From: Phycisphaerae bacterium
GTDB taxonomy: Bacteria; Planctomycetota; Phycisphaerae; Sedimentisphaerales; Anaerohalosphaeraceae
Direction: 5' to 3'
DNA length: 10,703 nucleotides
Assembly: GCA_021736615.1 (NCBI GenBank)
Contig: JAIPFN010000205.1
Location: 1-10,703, forward strand
The notes beneath the pieces were generated by a model, which saw nothing but the letters and a program-made list of their open reading frames with translations, did no database searches and had not been told where the DNA came from. The position numbers were made by a program, and so were the translations under genes. This document shows, piece after piece, positions 7,201-10,703 of this stretch (its first letter is position 1; each line of letters opens with the position of its first letter).

Positions 7201-7756
7201 TGGAAAATCTCACGAAATTCAGGTCGATGCAGTTAACCAACCGTTGGAAATTACCGGCGACTGGGATGTGAAATTTCCTCCGAACTGGGGAGCTCCGGAT
7301 AAAGCTACATTTGATAAGCTTATTTCCTGGACCGATTCTGATAATGACGGGATCAAATATTTCTCCGGACGAGCCGTTTATAGCAAAGAGATCGACATAC
7401 CGAAAAGCTATTTTGATTCGGATACGCACTTGCAGCTTGACCTCGGTGTCGTTCAGAAAACCGCCCGTGTAAGCCTCAACGGTCGTGAAATCGCTATCCT
7501 TTGGAAACCGCCGTTTACTGTTGACGTAACAGGCATTGTCAAACCTGGCAAAAACGAATTGGTCGTCGAGGTTGCTAATACCTGGACGAACCGTCTTATC
7601 GGAGACGCCTTCCTGCCTCCAGAAAAGCAGTTCTGCAAAACTAACCTGCACAGCCGATTGTCAAATAAAGGACGAAGGCTGCAAACGTCGGGGCTAATAG
7701 GGCCGGTAAGAATTGATGCGGCGTCTGACGTTTATATCAAGCCGGCTGAAAAGTGA
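4298..7756 (+). CDS. GH106-type glycoside hydrolase lipoprotein (alpha-L-rhamnosidase family)
   Basis: The 1152-residue exported enzyme probably removes terminal alpha-L-rhamnose or a related sugar from a complex polysaccharide. A signal peptide ends in FFGC, suggesting lipidation at Cys24, so it would be membrane-anchored outside the cytoplasm. The GH106-like core (about 35-750) shows family stretches PGAFWPWLNG, MLNSSGWNAGG, TVDAESFTSW (E426, a candidate active-site acid) and EGLNHFSFHTFTHSP. Residues about 770-905 look like an F5/8C (discoidin-like) carbohydrate-binding domain, with TWLSDGKGEIADQYITFDLG and an ending RYIRF. The GH106-style C-terminal beta-sandwich follows (about 955-1145), with YFSGRAVYSKEI, NGREIAILWKPPF and NTWTNRLIGD. 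The ATG is preceded by AAAGGA at a 9-nt spacing. It is followed 101 bp later by the GH2 gene in the same direction. The exact substrate cannot be read from the sequence. Confidence 0.88.
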   Translation: MKSIIAALTRITLILMVSCVFFGCSADEKVTPAAFVNPPLENRPGAFWPWLNGSVSLERITYELEEMKAKGMSGADIWDVKAHADPDKMIPAGPAFLGDESLDAIAHTVKEGDRLGLRIGMLNSSGWNAGGTWTTPDISGMGMFHSQVSVEGPSQFAQVLPFPEIPEQCPKDENGKPVFYKEISVLAVPQNENKQIDSISDVRVLSEYFDANGKLTWNVPAGKWTIIRMVMSNTGSQLIVPSPNSGGPMIDFLNPDASRKHFGHIIDKLQSKLGDLKKTSLKHLEVDSLELGDYTVWTEEIIEKFRKHYGYDPLPYLPLLKGWKLKEDDIVRRFEYDWKKHISDVFIASHYKMGSEVLNEHGLKLCAEAGGPGAPIWDSCPVDSLKAFGAVDIMRGEFWPKMRNIWLVKEVSSAAHIYGKKTVDAESFTSWRHWTDGPYFHKQMADAAMTEGLNHFSFHTFTHSPDEAGLPGRAYHAGTHINPNVVWWPMAGGFINYLSRCCYMLDKGLFVADVCYYYGDNAPNFVSAKGLGFSLADGFDYDVVNSDVILNRMSVKNGRIVLPDGMSYGLLVLPERSDMDLDVLKKIESLVKAGATVAGPKPTRTGTLVDFPNRDKQVATLADKVWGTCDGETNLKVAYGKGSIFWNKATEEILAQKGIGKDFSYKGTDKRTKLDYVHRRCGNEDIYFVVNKNERWESVECTFRVTGKQPEIWYPDSGEIRDLAVYKTNASETKVKLNLKPAESLFVVFRRPSKPVHFTQVNAVGGKIEYGPEPALYTHSATPAGPTWLSDGKGEIADQYITFDLGEVQSLDKIRVWNYTERLRGLMNYGIKDFDVLASADGKDYRNCGSFTLREADGIEDKYYNQDFDVDIKDARYIRFDVKTNLNTTWYCYGISKHAGLSKVKFFSGERDIPGVTILSTSSGVAFDPGTDDNLGVPHPYAELLTDRDYNPYLRAWKPGSYTLSDNTGKSHEIQVDAVNQPLEITGDWDVKFPPNWGAPDKATFDKLISWTDSDNDGIKYFSGRAVYSKEIDIPKSYFDSDTHLQLDLGVVQKTARVSLNGREIAILWKPPFTVDVTGIVKPGKNELVVEVANTWTNRLIGDAFLPPEKQFCKTNLHSRLSNKGRRLQTSGLIGPVRIDAASDVYIKPAEK

Positions 7757-7857
7757 GAAAAATAAAGGGAACCTCTAAAAGTATAAGACATCTTTTCTAA
7801 TTGTAAATATGTTCACGATCACTTTTTATCATTCTAATTCAATAACGAAAGAGAACT

Positions 7858-10284
7858 ATGAAGAAACTGATCTCAATAACATTTGTCCTTATTTTTAATC
7901 TCGGTTGTGTTGCTCAAAATAACACCAGGACAGTTATAAATCTGGAAAAAAACTGGCAGTTTATCAGGAAGGAAGTTGCCGGCGGCCAAATGCCCGACAC
8001 GAATACCGCCAGTTGGGAAACTGTTACTGTTCCTCACGACTGGGCGATTAAGGGGCCATTCGACAAAGATGTCGATGCACAAGTTCGGAAGGTCACACAG
8101 GATCTGGAAGAGAAAGCCTACCTAAGAACCGGCAGGACCGGCGCACTGCCGCACATAGGTATCGGCTGGTACAGGAAGAGCTTTACCCTGCCGGAATTTA
8201 CAAAAGGCAAACAGGCCCTGCTGGTATTTGACGGGGCGATGAGCGATGCCCAGGTTTATGTTAACGGCAAAAAAGTCGGCAACCGGCCGTTCGGGTATAT
8301 TTATTTCTACTTCGATATTTCCGATTACCTCAAAGACGGCGAAAATATACTTGCCGTCCGCCTTGAAAATCTGCCGCTGTCTTCCAGGTGGTATCCCGGC
8401 GCAGGGATTTATCGGAAGGTGCAGATTATCGTAAAAGATCAGATCAATTTCAAACAGTGGGGAACATTTGTTACTACCCCGTATATTTCCGATGACCTTG
8501 CAAAGGTTAATATTAAATCTGCTGTCACCGGGGAAAATGTAAAAGTCGTTACCGAGATAAAAGACGCTTCAGGCAGGACTGTCGCCTCCGGAAGTACAAA
8601 CGAAATGTTCGGCGACCAGATCGAGCAAAACCTCGCCGTCAAAAATCCGAAGTTATGGAGCACCGAAACGCCTTACCTCTATACCGCAAATTCAAAATTA
8701 TACCAGGGCGACGAACTCAAAGACGAGATTACAACCCGTTTCGGAATCAGAACCATTGCCTACGATCGGGACAAGGGGTTTATGCTCAACGGTAAAGTAA
8801 TGAAATTTAAAGGCGTCTGCATACACCACGACCTGGGTCCGCTAGGCGCTGCACTAAACAAGGCAGCAGTAAAACACCAGCTAGCCATCATGAAAGAAAT
8901 GGGCTGCAACGCCATCCGTACTGCACACAATCCACCTTCCAGCGAGCAGATGGACCTCTGTGACGAGATGGGTTTCCTGGTTTTTGCCGAAGCCTTTGAC
9001 GAGTGGGAAACAGGAAAAGTTGATAACGGCTATAATCGCTGGTTCGACGAATGGGCGGAAAAGGACATAGTCAACCTCGTCCGGGCAAACCGCAACCACC
9101 CATGCATCGTACTGTGGAGCGCAGGCAACGAGGTCCCCGACCAGAAAAGATACGAAGGCGTAAAGCACGCCAGCCGTCTTCAGGACATCTTCCACCGGGA
9201 AGACCCAACACGACCGGTAACCGTAGGCATGGACCAGGTCAAATCCATCCTTGACAATGGGTTCGGAGCGGTGCTTGATGTTGCAGGCTTTAACTATCGA
9301 ATCCACCTGTACGAAGAGGCACACGAGAAACTGCCGCAAGGCATCGTCTTAGGTGCAGAGACCGCTTCGACTGTAAGCTCGCGAGGCATATATAAATTCC
9401 CCGTAGAAAAGCTCAGATGGAAAAAGTGGGAAGATATGCAATGCTCTTCCTATGACATGGTATGCTGCAGCTGGGCGAACCATCCCGATGACGACTTTAT
9501 CCTCCAGGACGACAAGGACTGGGTTATCGGCGAATTTGTCTGGACGGGGTTTGACTACCTCGGAGAGCCTACACCGTATATTTCGGAGTGGCCTTCGAGA
9601 AGTTCTTATTTTGGTATTTGCGATCTTGCCGGTTTGCCCAAGGACCGTTATTACCTCTACCGCAGCCGCTGGAATACGAAAGACGACACACTGCACATCC
9701 TGCCGCACTGGAACTGGCCGGACCGTGTAGGCGAAGTCACACCCGTATTTGTATACACAAACTATAACAGTGCAGAACTGTTCATAAACGGAGTAAGCCA
9801 GGGCATCCAGAAAAAGAATCACGATACTCCCCAGAACCGTTACCGCCTGATGTGGATGGATGTAAAATACCAGCCGGGAACGGTTAAGGTGATAGCGTTT
9901 GATGACAACGGCAAGGCAGTGGTGGAAAAAGAAATTCACACAGCCGGCCGGCCCGATCATCTTGAATTATCGGCTGACAGAAAAGTAATTGCCGCTGATG
10001 GAAAAGACCTGTGCTATGTGACAGTTAGCGTGGTCGATGAAAATGGGATACCTTGTCCTAATGCAGATAACCGGCTTAACTTTAAAGTTTCCGGTGCGGG
10101 GCAATTTAAAGCGGTTTGTAACGGCGACGCAACCTCGCTGGAAATGTTCCATCTGCCAACCATGAAGGCGTTTAGCGGCAAATTGGTGGTGCTTGTTCAG
10201 TCTTTAGAAAAAGGTGGAAACATTGAACTTGAAGTGACAGGCAAAGGATTAAAAACGGCGAAAATAACTATAGCCTCAAAATGA
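7858..10284 (+). CDS. GH2 glycoside hydrolase (beta-galactosidase-like, DUF4982 type)
   Basis: The 808-residue exported exo-glycosidase of family GH2 most resembles beta-galactosidases. Domains in order are: an N-terminal signal with a poor lipobox (NLGC, Cys17), a jelly-roll sugar-binding domain (about 25-190) with the insertion RTGRTGALPHIGIGWYRKSF, an Ig-like domain (200-298), a TIM barrel (300-610), a DUF4982-like segment (about 628-690) and a C-terminal Ig-like domain (697-803). In the barrel are CIHHDLG, NAIRTAHNPPS, the acid/base E425 in WSAGNE, the likely nucleophile E501 in LGAETAST, and GEFVWTGFDYLGEPTPY, equivalent to the LacZ FVWDW region. All expected catalytic residues are present. 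The ATG is preceded by GAAAGAGA. No promoter or terminator stands out in the 101-bp gap before it, so co-transcription with the GH106 gene is likely. Beta-glucuronidase or beta-mannosidase activity cannot be excluded. Confidence 0.9.
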   Translation: MKKLISITFVLIFNLGCVAQNNTRTVINLEKNWQFIRKEVAGGQMPDTNTASWETVTVPHDWAIKGPFDKDVDAQVRKVTQDLEEKAYLRTGRTGALPHIGIGWYRKSFTLPEFTKGKQALLVFDGAMSDAQVYVNGKKVGNRPFGYIYFYFDISDYLKDGENILAVRLENLPLSSRWYPGAGIYRKVQIIVKDQINFKQWGTFVTTPYISDDLAKVNIKSAVTGENVKVVTEIKDASGRTVASGSTNEMFGDQIEQNLAVKNPKLWSTETPYLYTANSKLYQGDELKDEITTRFGIRTIAYDRDKGFMLNGKVMKFKGVCIHHDLGPLGAALNKAAVKHQLAIMKEMGCNAIRTAHNPPSSEQMDLCDEMGFLVFAEAFDEWETGKVDNGYNRWFDEWAEKDIVNLVRANRNHPCIVLWSAGNEVPDQKRYEGVKHASRLQDIFHREDPTRPVTVGMDQVKSILDNGFGAVLDVAGFNYRIHLYEEAHEKLPQGIVLGAETASTVSSRGIYKFPVEKLRWKKWEDMQCSSYDMVCCSWANHPDDDFILQDDKDWVIGEFVWTGFDYLGEPTPYISEWPSRSSYFGICDLAGLPKDRYYLYRSRWNTKDDTLHILPHWNWPDRVGEVTPVFVYTNYNSAELFINGVSQGIQKKNHDTPQNRYRLMWMDVKYQPGTVKVIAFDDNGKAVVEKEIHTAGRPDHLELSADRKVIAADGKDLCYVTVSVVDENGIPCPNADNRLNFKVSGAGQFKAVCNGDATSLEMFHLPTMKAFSGKLVVLVQSLEKGGNIELEVTGKGLKTAKITIASK

Positions 10285-10447
10285 TTTTGCCTCAACAGAG
10301 CCTAAAAACCGGGTGACTGCCAATGCAAATAGATATTTTGGACATTCAAATAATTGCAACTTAAAAGCGGTACAGAAAAGGTACTAAACGGTATCGTTAT
10401 TCGTAGATTTGGATATTTGGATTTGGCGGGTTGCGCTCTTTTGTTCG

Positions 10448-10703
10448 TTATTTGGTCATTGACAGGTAGCCGACCATTATCACCAGTATCGCAATCGCCG
10501 CCGACATTATTATCATTATCACCCGGTACTTGGTAACGATGCGTTCGATCTCGTCGTTAAGCTCTTCGTCGTTTTCGAGGTCTACATCTATGCCCTCGGA
10601 TTCGATCTCTTCAAGGCCTTCCAGCGTAAACTTATCCTTGGCTACCATGGGCGGCTGACCGTTCTTTACCGCGTTAAGGTCGATCATCAGCTCTTCAATG
10701 CTG
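10448..10703 (-). CDS. Membrane-anchored protein of unknown function, probably partial
   Basis: The visible end of a minus-strand gene encodes 79 residues after the first ATG (10687). A Lys-containing start and an acidic, probably flexible segment (about residues 22-48, rich in Glu and Asp) are followed by one strong transmembrane helix (about 56-76) and a short SMTK tail, a tail-anchor or single-pass layout. The frame stays open from the ATG to the window edge and reads SIEEL just before it, so the gene may start further right. A weak GAAGAG lies only 3 nt before the ATG, too close for a usual ribosome binding site, which favours a longer protein. It converges on the GH2 gene across a 163-bp gap with no visible terminator for either. 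I do not recognise the family. Confidence 0.55.
   Translation of the reverse strand, partial: SIEELMIDLNAVKNGQPPMVAKDKFTLEGLEEIESEGIDVDLENDEELNDEIERIVTKYRVIMIIMSAAIAILVIMVGYLSMTK

Noticed and set aside
7130..7651. 173-residue open frame on the minus strand
   Set aside because: It lies entirely within the GH106 gene, whose C-terminal domain is clearly recognised in the other strand; no family features in the shadow frame.
9349..9960. 203-residue open frame on the minus strand
   Set aside because: It is antisense to the GH2 barrel and DUF4982 region, shows no domain or start signal, and is explained by codon bias of the real gene.
10285..10447. Terminator or small gene between the GH2 gene and the right-end gene
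   Set aside because: The near-repeats GGTAC...GGTAC form only a 4-bp stem without a T-run, and no frame with a start and ribosome binding site was found.

Overview
This is a bacterial chromosomal window of moderate GC content with tightly spaced genes and clear sigma70-type promoters. I infer a planctomycete of the Phycisphaerae type. The grounds are a MurJ carrying an extra loop of about 35 residues of a kind I associate with that phylum, secreted carbohydrate-active enzymes without any SusC/SusD pair, and a secreted HEAT-like protein with no recognisable family. The phylum call rests on memory of such proteins, not on a search. No mobile element, CRISPR array, phage gene or rRNA is visible.

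Left part (1-3766, all on the minus strand). Reading in the direction of transcription, murJ encodes the lipid II flippase and has its own promoter. It is followed by a secreted protein of unknown function with HEAT-like repeats, which has its own promoter and a good intrinsic terminator. A 57-residue 2[4Fe-4S] ferredoxin follows with its own promoter. A tRNA-Glu(UUC) lies 15 nt past the ferredoxin stop codon, and a second intrinsic terminator closes the unit. Ferredoxin and tRNA-Glu therefore look like one short transcription unit.

Middle (3698-4297). A 600-bp divergent intergenic region separates murJ from the sugar-degradation genes. It holds the murJ promoter, a cluster of A-tract/CCGG modules, a long imperfect inverted repeat, a perfect 14-bp palindrome, a near-consensus promoter for the rightward genes, and a dispersed-repeat-like hairpin in the leader of the first rightward gene. 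Two sites in this region share the 8-bp palindrome AGTCGACT.

Right part (4298-10284, plus strand). Two large exported glycoside hydrolases lie 101 bp apart in one orientation. The first is a GH106-type (alpha-L-rhamnosidase family) lipoprotein with an F5/8C-like domain set between its catalytic part and its C-terminal beta-sandwich. The second is a GH2 enzyme of the beta-galactosidase-like, DUF4982-containing group. Together they look like a minimal locus for removing side chains from a rhamnose- and hexose-containing polysaccharide. No transporter, sulfatase or regulator gene is in view.

Right edge. A minus-strand reading frame converges on the GH2 gene and runs off the window. It encodes an acidic segment followed by a C-terminal membrane anchor and was not recognised.

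I found no convincing new defence or mobile system. The most unusual items are the regulatory architecture of the divergent region, the ferredoxin/tRNA-Glu unit and the domain layout of the GH106 protein.
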